Origin: DATBSK01 sp964501785
Lineage (GTDB): Bacteria; Actinomycetota; Acidimicrobiia; IMCC26256; PALSA-555
Reading direction: 5' to 3'
Length of the DNA stretch: 64,000 bases
NCBI GenBank assembly: GCA_964501785.1
Contig: CAZCUD010000001.1
Location: forward strand, 310,001-374,000
Of the stretch, positions 1-7,619 are shown one piece after another. The notes beneath the pieces are model-generated. The model did not search any database. It was not told the DNA's origin and was given only the letters and a program-made list of their open reading frames with translations. A program made the translations under genes and the position numbers. Each line of letters begins with the position of its first letter. Position 1 is the first letter of the stretch.

Positions 1-474
1 GCTGTAACCCGCGCCGGAGAACACGAGCGCGTAGATGGACTGCTTGCGGTGCCGCTCGCCGTCGCGCACCTCGATCGTGGTGGTCGCCTGGTCGGTGATG
101 TCGGCGTCGCCGTAGTCGAACCGACGCAACGCGCCGGCCCGGCGCGCGTCGTCGAGCAGCGCCCGCACGGCGGCCGCGGAGATCGTGAGCTCCACGCTCC
201 CGGCGCCGTCGGCGACCCGCTCGATGACCACGCGACCGTCCTCGTGCACGGTCACCTCGGGTCCGGGGGACGTGAACGCGCCGGGCCCCGTCTCGATGTG
301 CAGGACGACGCCAGGGGGCGAGCTCGCATCGATCGGCACCGCGTCCTCTACGCCCACGCGCGGCGCCGCGCCGGCCTCGGCGCCGAGCGGGGTGGGCGCG
401 GCGCCGGCCGGGCCCGCCACCAGGATCGTCGCCGCGGCGAGGAGCGCGGCCAGGGTGCGCACGAGGATCGTCAC
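1..474 (-). CDS. Secreted protein of unknown function (3' end beyond the window)
   Basis: The reading frame starts at a GTG at 474 and stays open for 158 codons to base 1. The N-terminus is a clear Sec signal peptide: a short polar start with one Arg, an Ala/Leu-rich core, then a VAGPAGAAP-like cleavage region near residue 25. The exported part has a VLHIETGPG stretch and alternating hydrophobic residues suggesting beta structure. Actinobacterial secreted proteins of unknown role often open this way, but I cannot name the family. It is divergent from cbs, with 62 nt between the starts. Function unassigned. Confidence 0.7.
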   Translation of the reverse strand, partial: MTILVRTLAALLAAATILVAGPAGAAPTPLGAEAGAAPRVGVEDAVPIDASSPPGVVLHIETGPGAFTSPGPEVTVHEDGRVVIERVADGAGSVELTISAAAVRALLDDARRAGALRRFDYGDADITDQATTTIEVRDGERHRKQSIYALVFSGAGYS

Positions 475-536
475 GACGGCTCCGACGAACCGGACTGGCC
501 GCCGGTTCCCGGGACCCCAGTCGGTACCGTGGGGCG

Positions 537-1952
537 ATGGATGGCGAGCCCCGCATCGCCGACTCCCTGCTCGACCTCGTCGGCGACACGCCGCTCGTGC
601 GCCTGGGCCGGGTCGGCGCCCACCTGGCGTGCGACGTCGTGGCCAAGGTCGAGCTGTTCAACCCCGGTGGGAGCGTGAAGGACCGCCCGGCGATCGCGAT
701 GATCGACGAGGCCGAGCGCCAGGGGCTCCTTCGCCCGGGCGGGACGATCGTCGAGCCGACCTCGGGGAACACGGGGGTCGGTCTGGCGATCGTCGCGGCC
801 CAGCGCGGCTACCGCTGCATCTTCGTCATGTCCGACAAGATGTCGGACGAGAAGGTCGCGCTGCTGCGCGCGTACGGTGCCGAGGTCGTGGTGTGCCCGA
901 CCGCGGTCCCGCCCGAGCACCCCGACTCCTACTACTCGGTCGCCGACCGGCTCACGAACGAGACGCCGGGCGCGTATCGGCCGAACCAGTACTACAACCA
1001 GGCCAACCCTGCGGAGCACGAGCGCTCGACCGGTCCCGAGATCTGGGAGCAGACCGCGGGGCGCATCACGCACTTCGTCGCGGGCATCGGCACCGGCGGC
1101 ACCATCACCGGCGTCGGTCGCCACCTCAAGGCGCAGAACCCGGCGGTGCAGATCGTCGGCGCCGACCCGGAGGGCTCCGTCTACTCGGGCGGCACCGGGC
1201 GTCCGTACCTCGTCGAGGGCGTCGGCGAGGACTTCTGGCCGCCGACCTACGACCCGTCCGTCGTCGACCGCACGATCATGGTGAGCGACGCCGAGTCGTT
1301 CGCGGCCGCGCGACGCGTCACCCACGAGGAAGGGCTGCTGATCGGCGGCTCGGGTGGCACCGCGGTGCACGCGGCGCTCGTGCTCGGCGAGGAGCTCGGG
1401 CCCGACGACCTCGTCGTCGTGCTCCTGCCCGACTCGGGGCGTGGGTACCTCTCGAAGATCTTCGACGACGAGTGGATGACGCGCTTCGGGTTCCTGCGAG
1501 CCGAAGGTCCGTGCGTCGGCGACGTGCTGCTCGCGAAGCACGACGCCGCGGGTGAGCGCTCGATCCCCGAGCTGGTGCTCGTCACCCCCGACGACCCCGT
1601 GCGCCGCGGGTTCGCGCTGATGCGCGACCTGGGCGTCTCGCAGGTGATCGTGAGCGTCACGACCGAGCTGCCGCTCGCGGCGAAGGAGGTGAGCGGGACG
1701 CTGAGCGAGCTCGCGCTGATGGACAAGGCGTTCCGCGACCCGGCCGTGCTCGATCGTCCGATCCGAGAGGTGATGGAGCCGGCGATGCCGATGGTCGGCG
1801 TCGGGGAGACCGTCACCACCGTCGTCGAGATGCTCGACACCGCGCCGTCGGTGCTCGTCCTCGACGGGGGCCACCCGATCGGGGTGCTCACCCGCCAGGA
1901 CGTGCTGTCCTTCCTCGCCGCCCGGTCTCCCGAGGAGCTGACCCCCGGATGA
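537..1952 (+). CDS. cbs: Cystathionine beta-synthase, PLP domain plus CBS pair
   Basis: Condenses homocysteine with serine (or a related substrate) to cystathionine in the cytoplasm. At 471 aa it has the usual length of actinobacterial Cbs. The PLP lysine is K48 in GGSVKDR. The substrate loop TSGNTG lies at 75-80, the phosphate-binding GTGGTITG at 185-192 and the GGSGG motif near 270-274. A CBS-domain pair follows from about 325 to 465. The ATG at 537 comes 6 nt after a TACCGT box (525-530), so the mRNA may be leaderless. The transsulfuration partner follows at 2053, the order also known in mycobacteria (cbs close to metB). Confidence 0.93.
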   Translation: MDGEPRIADSLLDLVGDTPLVRLGRVGAHLACDVVAKVELFNPGGSVKDRPAIAMIDEAERQGLLRPGGTIVEPTSGNTGVGLAIVAAQRGYRCIFVMSDKMSDEKVALLRAYGAEVVVCPTAVPPEHPDSYYSVADRLTNETPGAYRPNQYYNQANPAEHERSTGPEIWEQTAGRITHFVAGIGTGGTITGVGRHLKAQNPAVQIVGADPEGSVYSGGTGRPYLVEGVGEDFWPPTYDPSVVDRTIMVSDAESFAAARRVTHEEGLLIGGSGGTAVHAALVLGEELGPDDLVVVLLPDSGRGYLSKIFDDEWMTRFGFLRAEGPCVGDVLLAKHDAAGERSIPELVLVTPDDPVRRGFALMRDLGVSQVIVSVTTELPLAAKEVSGTLSELALMDKAFRDPAVLDRPIREVMEPAMPMVGVGETVTTVVEMLDTAPSVLVLDGGHPIGVLTRQDVLSFLAARSPEELTPG

Positions 1953-1980
1953 CCGCGACCTGCATCCACGACCTCGCTGC

Positions 1981-2023
1981 GTTGGAAGGCTCAGCGACAA
2001 CCTGTGTCGCTCGGTCTTCCAAC
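1981..2023. repeat. 43-nt inverted repeat, copy 1 (possible terminator)
   Basis: Begins GTTGGAAG and ends CTTCCAAC. The arms are about 19 nt and pair with two G-U wobbles and one mismatch around a short loop. It starts 28 nt after the cbs stop. A second copy of the same length lies at 4854-4896 in the opposite orientation, with the same GACCGAGCGACAC arm. There is no T-run. Confidence 0.75.
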
Positions 2024-2052
2024 GCGCATCAGGGGCGGAAGGGGGAACCGGC

Positions 2053-3216
2053 GTGAGCGCTGAGCACTTCGGGGAGGCCGGGTTCGAGACCCGGGCGATC
2101 CATGCGGGACAGCCGCCCGATCCGGTGACGGGCGCGGTCGTCCCGCCGATCAGCCTGGCGACGACGTTCGCGCAGGAGGCGGTCGGTGAGCACCAGGGCT
2201 TCGAGTACGGCCGCACCGGCAACCCGACCCGGGCCGCGCTCGAGACGTGCCTCGCGTCGCTCGAAGGGGGCGCGCACGCTCTCGCGTTCGCGAGCGGGAT
2301 GGCGGCAGAGGACGCCGTGCTGCGTGCCCTCGTCCGACCGGGTGATCACGTGGTGCTGCCCGACGACGCGTACGGCGGCACGTTCCGTCTGGTCGCCCGG
2401 GTGCTGGCCGAGCACGGGATCGAGTGGAGCGCGGCCGACCTCACCGATCCCGGCGCGCTCACCGCGGCGCTGCGTGACACGACGAAGGTCGTCTGGGTCG
2501 AGACGCCGACGAACCCGCTGCTGACGATCGTCGACGTCGAAGCGGTCGGGCGCGTCGCCCACGCGCACGGAGCCCGGCTCGTCGTCGACAACACGTTCGC
2601 CACCCCGTATCTCCAGCAGCCGCTCTCGCTCGGCGCGGACGCAGTCGTGCACTCCAGCACGAAGTACCTCGGCGGTCACTCCGACGTCGTCGGCGGCGCG
2701 TTCGTGACCGGCGACGACGAGCTCGCGGCTGATGTCGCGTTCCTCCAGAACGCCGTCGGCGCGGTGCCGTCGCCGTTCGACTGCTTCCTCGTGCTGCGCG
2801 GCATCAAGACGCTCGGCGTGCGGATGGATCGCCACTGCACCAACGCACGGGCCGTGGCCGAGCTGCTCGCCGACCATCCGGCGATCACCCGCACGCTATG
2901 GCCGGGACTGCCCGGCCACCCGGGGCACGACGTCGCGCGCCGCCAGATGCGCCACTTCGGGGGCATGGTGAGCTGCAGCGTGGCCGGCGGCGAGCAGGCG
3001 GCGCGCGAGCTGGTCGCGTCGACCCGCCTGTTCACGCTTGCGGAATCGCTCGGCGCGGTCGAGAGCCTGATCGAGCACCCCGCCGAGATGACCCATGCCT
3101 CGGCCGCCGACTCGCCGCTGGCCGTCGACCCCGCGCTCGTCCGCCTGTCGGTGGGGATCGAGAGCCTCGACGACCTGCTCGCCGATCTGCGCCACGCACT
3201 CGACGCCATCGCGTGA
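2053..3216 (+). CDS. metB: Cystathionine gamma-synthase / gamma-lyase (Cys/Met PLP family)
   Basis: A PLP enzyme of transsulfuration, 387 aa, full length. Family marks are the EYGRTGNPT motif at 51-59, the cofactor-stacking YGG segment near 107-109, DNTFATPYL from 179 and the PLP lysine K204 in SSTKYLGGH. Sequence alone does not separate O-succinyl/acetylhomoserine synthase (MetB) from cystathionine gamma-lyase. Next to cbs, a role in homocysteine-to-cysteine conversion is at least as likely as methionine synthesis. The GTG start at 2053 has GGCGGAAGGGGG upstream as ribosome-binding sequence. Confidence 0.88.
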   Translation: MSAEHFGEAGFETRAIHAGQPPDPVTGAVVPPISLATTFAQEAVGEHQGFEYGRTGNPTRAALETCLASLEGGAHALAFASGMAAEDAVLRALVRPGDHVVLPDDAYGGTFRLVARVLAEHGIEWSAADLTDPGALTAALRDTTKVVWVETPTNPLLTIVDVEAVGRVAHAHGARLVVDNTFATPYLQQPLSLGADAVVHSSTKYLGGHSDVVGGAFVTGDDELAADVAFLQNAVGAVPSPFDCFLVLRGIKTLGVRMDRHCTNARAVAELLADHPAITRTLWPGLPGHPGHDVARRQMRHFGGMVSCSVAGGEQAARELVASTRLFTLAESLGAVESLIEHPAEMTHASAADSPLAVDPALVRLSVGIESLDDLLADLRHALDAIA

Positions 3217-3237
3217 CGATCGCCTAGGTTCGCCGCC

Positions 3238-3633
3238 GTGGCCTACCTGAAGCCGACCGGGATCGTGGCGAAGCTGAACTCGACGTTCGGGAAGCTCGCG
3301 GGCAAGCCGACGCTCGCGGTGCGCGGCCGCAAGAGCGGAGAGTGGCGCACGGTGCCCGTCAACGTCCTCGAGCGCGACGGCACGCGCTACCTGGTCTCGC
3401 CCCGAGGCGAGACCGAGTGGGTCCGCAACATCCGCGTCGCCGGTGGAGGCGAGATCCGCAAGCGGCGCGCCACTGAGGCGTTCACCGCGACCGAGGTGCC
3501 GGTCGCCGAGCGGTCCGAGATCATCGCCGCGTACCGCGCCAGATGGGACCGCGAGGTGAAGAAGCTCTTCGAGCAGCTCCCCGACGCGGCCGACCACCCG
3601 GTGTTCCGGCTCGCACCCACCACCACCGCATAG
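3238..3633 (+). CDS. Deazaflavin (F420)-dependent nitroreductase-family protein
   Basis: A 131-aa single-domain protein of the Ddn/FGD-like split beta-barrel group (old DUF385). Visible marks are the RGRKSGEWRTVPV segment at about 31-43 and SPRGETEWVRNIR at about 58-70, which in this family bind F420 and line the quinone/substrate site. It probably reduces quinones or other acceptors with F420H2; the substrate is unknown. The GTG at 3238 lies 7 nt after TAGGTT (3225-3230) with no Shine-Dalgarno, again suggesting a leaderless transcript. Confidence 0.82.
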   Translation: MAYLKPTGIVAKLNSTFGKLAGKPTLAVRGRKSGEWRTVPVNVLERDGTRYLVSPRGETEWVRNIRVAGGGEIRKRRATEAFTATEVPVAERSEIIAAYRARWDREVKKLFEQLPDAADHPVFRLAPTTTA

Positions 3634-3663
3634 CCTCCGGCGGTGGCGGTCGAAGGGGCAAGA

Positions 3664-4825
3664 GTGCGCGCGTTTCGTCGATCACACATCGGTTCGACCA
3701 CCGTGATCCTCGGGGTGTCGGTCGCCGCGTTCGCACTCGCGGGTGGACCCGTGTCCGCCGCGCCCCAGACCCTGTTCGACTCCGACGCGAGCGCGCTCCC
3801 CCCGGGGGTCTACGCGGCCGAGCCGGTTCCCGAGAACGTGTGCTTCGTGACGATCACCGCTGACGGTGGCCGCGGCGGCGCGGGGAGCGAGGCGTTCGTG
3901 GGCGGACGCGGCGCGCGCGTCGTGGCTCGAGCTCCCGTGACGCCGGGCGCGACGCTCGACGTCCTCGTCGCGGGGGCGGGCGAGGACGGGCAGCCGGAGT
4001 TCATCGGCGGCGTCGGCGGTCTCGGTGGCGGTGGCGGCGGTGGCAACTCCGGCAACGGCGTCGGCGGCACCGCGGGCTCCGGCGGTGGAGGCGGCGCGTC
4101 CGTGGTGTGGAGCACGGAGGGCGCACTCGTCGTGGCCGCGGGCGGCGGTGGGGCGTCCAGCGGCGACGGCGGAGGTGCCGGAGGGCTCGGTGACGGCGGT
4201 GGGGGGGCTTCACGCGGCAGGTCCGCAAGCCGGGGCGGGCGGGACCGCGGGCGGGAGGGGCGGTCTCGGTGGCGGTGGCGGCGGCGGCGGCGGTGGTGTG
4301 GACGCGGGGGGCGGGTCAGGCACGGACGGGGGCTCCGGCGGCGGTGGGAGCAACGGCGTGGGTGGCGGCGGTGGCGGCGGCGCCGGCAACGACAACCCGG
4401 CGGGTGACGGCGGCGTCGGTGGCACCGGCTCGGGCACCGGCGGAGCGGGGGCGAACGACGGCGGGGACGGCGGCGCCGGCAGCGGCGAGGGCGGCTCCGG
4501 TGGCGCGGCGGGGGCGGACTCGAGCGGCGGTGGCGGCGGTGGCGGCGGCATCGGGTTCGGCGGCGGTGGCGGCGGCGGCCGGGGCGGCGGTGGTGGCGCG
4601 GGCTACGGCGCCGGGGGCGGCGGTTCCGGTTCCGGCGGTGGCGGTGGCGGCGGGTCGTCGTTCGCGTCGCCGAGCGCGACGAGCGCTTCGTCCCAGATCA
4701 GCGACCGCGACGGCGACGGTCAGGTGACGATCACCTACGACCCCGACGCCGACTCCTGCCCTGCACCACCCGGACCATCGGGCCCCGCGGACGCGCTCGT
4801 GATCGCCCCCCGCTTCACCGGCTGA
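3664..4825 (+). pseudogene. Glycine-rich secreted protein, frame broken at a G7 run
   Basis: The N-terminus has a signal peptide (positively charged start, a GVSVAAFALAGG core, cleavage near VSA-A). A VCFVTITADGG segment and very long GGxGG repeats follow, resembling the glycine-rich (ALK-type GRD) domain of bacterial surface proteins. The frame entering 4201-4207 (seven G) runs into an Arg-rich stretch and stops at 4407. Removing one G restores the Gly-rich frame through to SQISDRDGDGQVTITYD and a stop at 4825. The lesion may be a sequencing error, a true mutation or slippage/phase variation. The start at GTG 3664 is chosen for GAAGGGGCAAGA just upstream; 3643 is possible. Confidence 0.72.
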
Positions 4826-4853
4826 CGTTGCGCCCGCCCCATCGAGCACTGCG

Positions 4854-4896
4854 GTTGGAAGACCGAGCGACACAGAGTGTCGGTAGGGCTTCCAAC
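4854..4896. repeat. 43-nt inverted repeat, copy 2
   Basis: Same length and ends (GTTGGAAG...CTTCCAAC) as 1981-2023, and closest to it when one copy is reverse-complemented. Both are followed by GCGC or a similar GC clamp. It lies between the convergent glycine-rich gene and glutaminase, where a bidirectional terminator would be expected. Confidence 0.75.
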
Positions 4897-4927
4897 GCGC
4901 CGATGAGGGACGGCCGCGTCCCGAAGG

Positions 4928-6739
4928 TCAGTCGAGGGCGCGGAGCTGGTTGTTCGCGCTGGCGAGGCGGGCGGCGAGCATCTGGGAGTGGTTGCGGTAC
5001 AGCGTGCCGGTGACGCTCGGGAACCGCTGGGTCACCGAGTCGAGCGCGGCCATCGTCAGCACCGCGATCTCGGCGTCCTCCTCGACCACCACGTCGGCGT
5101 TGCGCACGCCTCCCTCGAGCAGCGCCGACTCGCCGAACGACATCCCGCGGGCGAACGACGCGACCGAGCGGTGCGTGCCGTCGGGCAGCGGGAGCTGGAC
5201 GCGCACGGCGCCGGCGAGGACGAAGTAGATCGCATCGGCTGCGTCGCCCTCGTGCACGACGCGGGCACCGACCTCGTAGCGGCCCGCGTCGACCGCCGAC
5301 TCGATCGCGGCGATGGCCTCCTCGTCGAACTCGCGCAGCAGGGGCTGCTCACGCAGCGAGCCTCGGATCCGCTCCTGGTACAGCTCCGAGAGGATGCGCT
5401 CCTCGCACCACTCCAGCGCGGCGTGCACGTCGTCGAAGCGCTGGATCCCCGCCGACTCGGCGATCGCAGCGAGACGGGGATCGCGTGGCGCGACGTTGGC
5501 GACCACGAGCTCGCAGCCCTGCTCGGCGAGGTGGGCGCCGAGCGCCTGGAGGATCGTGGCGCCCGGACGGTCGACGTGGCGCACGCGGTGGAAGTCGACG
5601 ATCACGACCTCGACCCCCTCGGTCGCGTCGACGACGGCCCGATGGACGGGCTCGGTCGAGGCGAACAGCAGGTCGCCCTGGAGCTCGAAGACCGCGACCC
5701 GCCCGCCTTCGGCGTCGAGGATCCGGTGCTCCTCCGGCGAGCGCACCCGCAACGACCGGACCGTGTCGGCGCGGTAGCTCCGACGGATCGCCGTCTCGAC
5801 CTGCGGCCGGGCTCGCTGCGTGTGCAGCTCGAGCTCCTGTGAGATGCGCGTGCAGGCATGGATCCCGCGCACGCTGTTGCCCCGATCGTCGAGTGGCGGC
5901 GAGTACACGGCCACGCCGAGCTGACCCGGGAGCACCGCGACGATGCCGCCGGCCACCCCGCTCTTCGACGGGAGCCCGACCGTGTATCCCCACTCGCCGG
6001 CGTAGTCGTACATCCCGCAGCTGCTCATGACGCTGAGGACTCGTTCGACGTTCGCGTCACCGAGCACACGCTCCTGCGTGATCGGGTGCACGCCGGAGCA
6101 GGCCAACGTGGCCGCCATCAGCGCGAGGTCGCGACACGTCACGAGCGCGGAGCACTGCCGGAAGTAGAGGTCGAGCGTCACGTCGGGGTCGTCGAGCATG
6201 TCGAACGACCGCATGAGGTACGCCATGGCGCGGTTGCGATCGCCCGTCGCGCTCTCCGACTCGTAGACGCTCATGTCGGTCTGCAGCTCACGGCCGGCGA
6301 AGCTGCTCAGGATCTCGTTGATGCGCAGCGCGCGATCATCGGCGCCGTCTCCGGGGATCAGCCCGGTCGTGACGATCGCGCCCGCGTTGACCATCGGGTT
6401 GAACGGACGTCGCGACTTCTCGTCGACCGCGATCGCGTTGAACGCGTTGCCGGTCGGCTCGACGCCGACGCGCCGGAGCACGGCTTCGACGCCGAGCACG
6501 TCGAGCGCGGCGCCGTACACGAACGGCTTCGAGATCGACTGGATCGTGAACTCGCGATCGGTGTCTCCCACCTCGTAGACGTAGCCGTCGGTCGTCGCGA
6601 GCGCGATGCCGCACCACGAGGGGTCCGCCTTCGCGAGCTCGGGGATGTACGACGCGACCTCGCCGTCGCCGATCGCCCGGCACTCCGCGAGGAGGCCGTC
6701 GAGGAACTGCTCGATCGCCGCCCCAGCCACGGCGTGCAT
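4928..6739 (-). CDS. glsA: Glutaminase fused to STAS and cyclic-nucleotide-binding domains
   Basis: A 603-aa protein, about twice the length of an ordinary glutaminase A. Residues about 5-310 are the beta-lactamase-fold glutaminase domain, with catalytic Ser68 and Lys71 in QSISKPF; it hydrolyses glutamine to glutamate and ammonia. Residues about 340-440 resemble a STAS domain (VEVVIVDFHRVRHVDRPGA and following). Residues about 460-590 form a CAP-like cNMP-binding barrel (ARVVHEGDAADAIYFVLAG, then the FGESALLEGG phosphate-binding cassette). The fusion suggests allosteric control by a nucleotide or a STAS partner. It lies downstream of sdhB on the same strand. ATG at 6739. Confidence 0.9.
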   Translation of the reverse strand: MHAVAGAAIEQFLDGLLAECRAIGDGEVASYIPELAKADPSWCGIALATTDGYVYEVGDTDREFTIQSISKPFVYGAALDVLGVEAVLRRVGVEPTGNAFNAIAVDEKSRRPFNPMVNAGAIVTTGLIPGDGADDRALRINEILSSFAGRELQTDMSVYESESATGDRNRAMAYLMRSFDMLDDPDVTLDLYFRQCSALVTCRDLALMAATLACSGVHPITQERVLGDANVERVLSVMSSCGMYDYAGEWGYTVGLPSKSGVAGGIVAVLPGQLGVAVYSPPLDDRGNSVRGIHACTRISQELELHTQRARPQVETAIRRSYRADTVRSLRVRSPEEHRILDAEGGRVAVFELQGDLLFASTEPVHRAVVDATEGVEVVIVDFHRVRHVDRPGATILQALGAHLAEQGCELVVANVAPRDPRLAAIAESAGIQRFDDVHAALEWCEERILSELYQERIRGSLREQPLLREFDEEAIAAIESAVDAGRYEVGARVVHEGDAADAIYFVLAGAVRVQLPLPDGTHRSVASFARGMSFGESALLEGGVRNADVVVEEDAEIAVLTMAALDSVTQRFPSVTGTLYRNHSQMLAARLASANNQLRALD

Positions 6740-6819
6740 CCAAGCAGGCGTGAGGTGTGCGTGCGGTTACCCGCAGCCGACAGTCTCGTTGCGCGGACCT
6801 GACGCGGACCTGACGAGCG

Positions 6820-7584
6820 TCAGGCGCGCTGGCCCGTGAGGCGACGCTGCTTGAACTGCGCCTTGACGTAGTCGCGGTTCATCAGCGCGATGAAGTCGAT
6901 CGAGATCTCCTTCGGGCACGCCGCCTCGCACTCGCCGTGGAGCGTGCACGAGCCGAACCAGCGCTCCATCTCGTCGACCATCCGCTGCGTCCGCTCCCAC
7001 CGCTCGGGCTGGCCCTGCGGCAGCAGGTTGAGGTGCTGCAGCTTCGCCGCGGTGAAGAGCTGCGCGGCACCGTTGGGGCACGCGGCGACGCACGCGCCGC
7101 AGCCGATGCAGGCCGCCGCGTCCATCGCCGCGTCGGAGACCTCCTTCGGCACGAGGATCTCGTTGGCGTCGCGTGCCGAGCCGGTCGGCGCCGTGATGTA
7201 GCCACCCGCCTCGACGATGCGGTCGAAGGCCGAGCGGTCGACGCAGAGGTCCTTCAGCACGGGGAAGGCCCGGGCTCGCCAGGGCTCGACCGTGATGTGA
7301 GCGCCGTCCTCGAACTTGCGCATGTGCAGCTGACAGGTCGCCGTGCCCCGCTCGGGACCGTGAGCGCGGCCGTTGATCATCATCGAGCACGAACCGCAGA
7401 TGCCTTCGCGGCAGTCGTGGTCGAACGCGACCGGGTCGTTGCCCTCGGAGATGAGCCGCTCGTTGAGCACGTCGAACAGCTCGAGGAACGACATGTCGGG
7501 GCTGACCTCGTCGACCTCGTACGTCTCGAACTCGCCGGCGGCCTTCGGGCCGCGCTGACGCCAGACCTTGAGCGTGACCTTCAC
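6820..7584 (-). CDS. sdhB: Succinate dehydrogenase iron-sulfur subunit
   Basis: A 254-aa electron-transfer subunit between SdhA flavin and the membrane haem/quinone site. The plant-type ferredoxin cluster uses C58, C63 and C66 (CREGICGSC) with C84 as the likely fourth ligand. The second half has C159-x2-C-x2-C-x3-CP and C213...C219-x3-CP for the 4Fe-4S and 3Fe-4S clusters. The GTG at 7584 is chosen because VKVTLKVWRQ matches the family N-terminus; the frame stays open far upstream only as a shadow of sdhA. It lies 35 nt after sdhA. Confidence 0.95.
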   Translation of the reverse strand: MKVTLKVWRQRGPKAAGEFETYEVDEVSPDMSFLELFDVLNERLISEGNDPVAFDHDCREGICGSCSMMINGRAHGPERGTATCQLHMRKFEDGAHITVEPWRARAFPVLKDLCVDRSAFDRIVEAGGYITAPTGSARDANEILVPKEVSDAAMDAAACIGCGACVAACPNGAAQLFTAAKLQHLNLLPQGQPERWERTQRMVDEMERWFGSCTLHGECEAACPKEISIDFIALMNRDYVKAQFKQRRLTGQRA

Positions 7585-7619
7585 GTGTGCGTCCTCACTC
7601 GAACCGTCCCCTGCACCGG

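Noticed and set aside
1953..2052. SAM-type riboswitch upstream of the metB-like gene
   Set aside because: The gap is only 100 nt and its structure is the 43-nt inverted repeat also found at 4854, with no riboswitch core motifs.
4010..4700. Tandem GGC/GGT repeats as a satellite or CRISPR-like array
   Set aside because: They are the coding sequence of the glycine-rich protein; no regular spacer or repeat unit is present.
6792..6813. GCGGACCTGAC repeated twice between sdhB and glsA
   Set aside because: Only two short units without further copies or a link to a promoter; may be chance or slippage.
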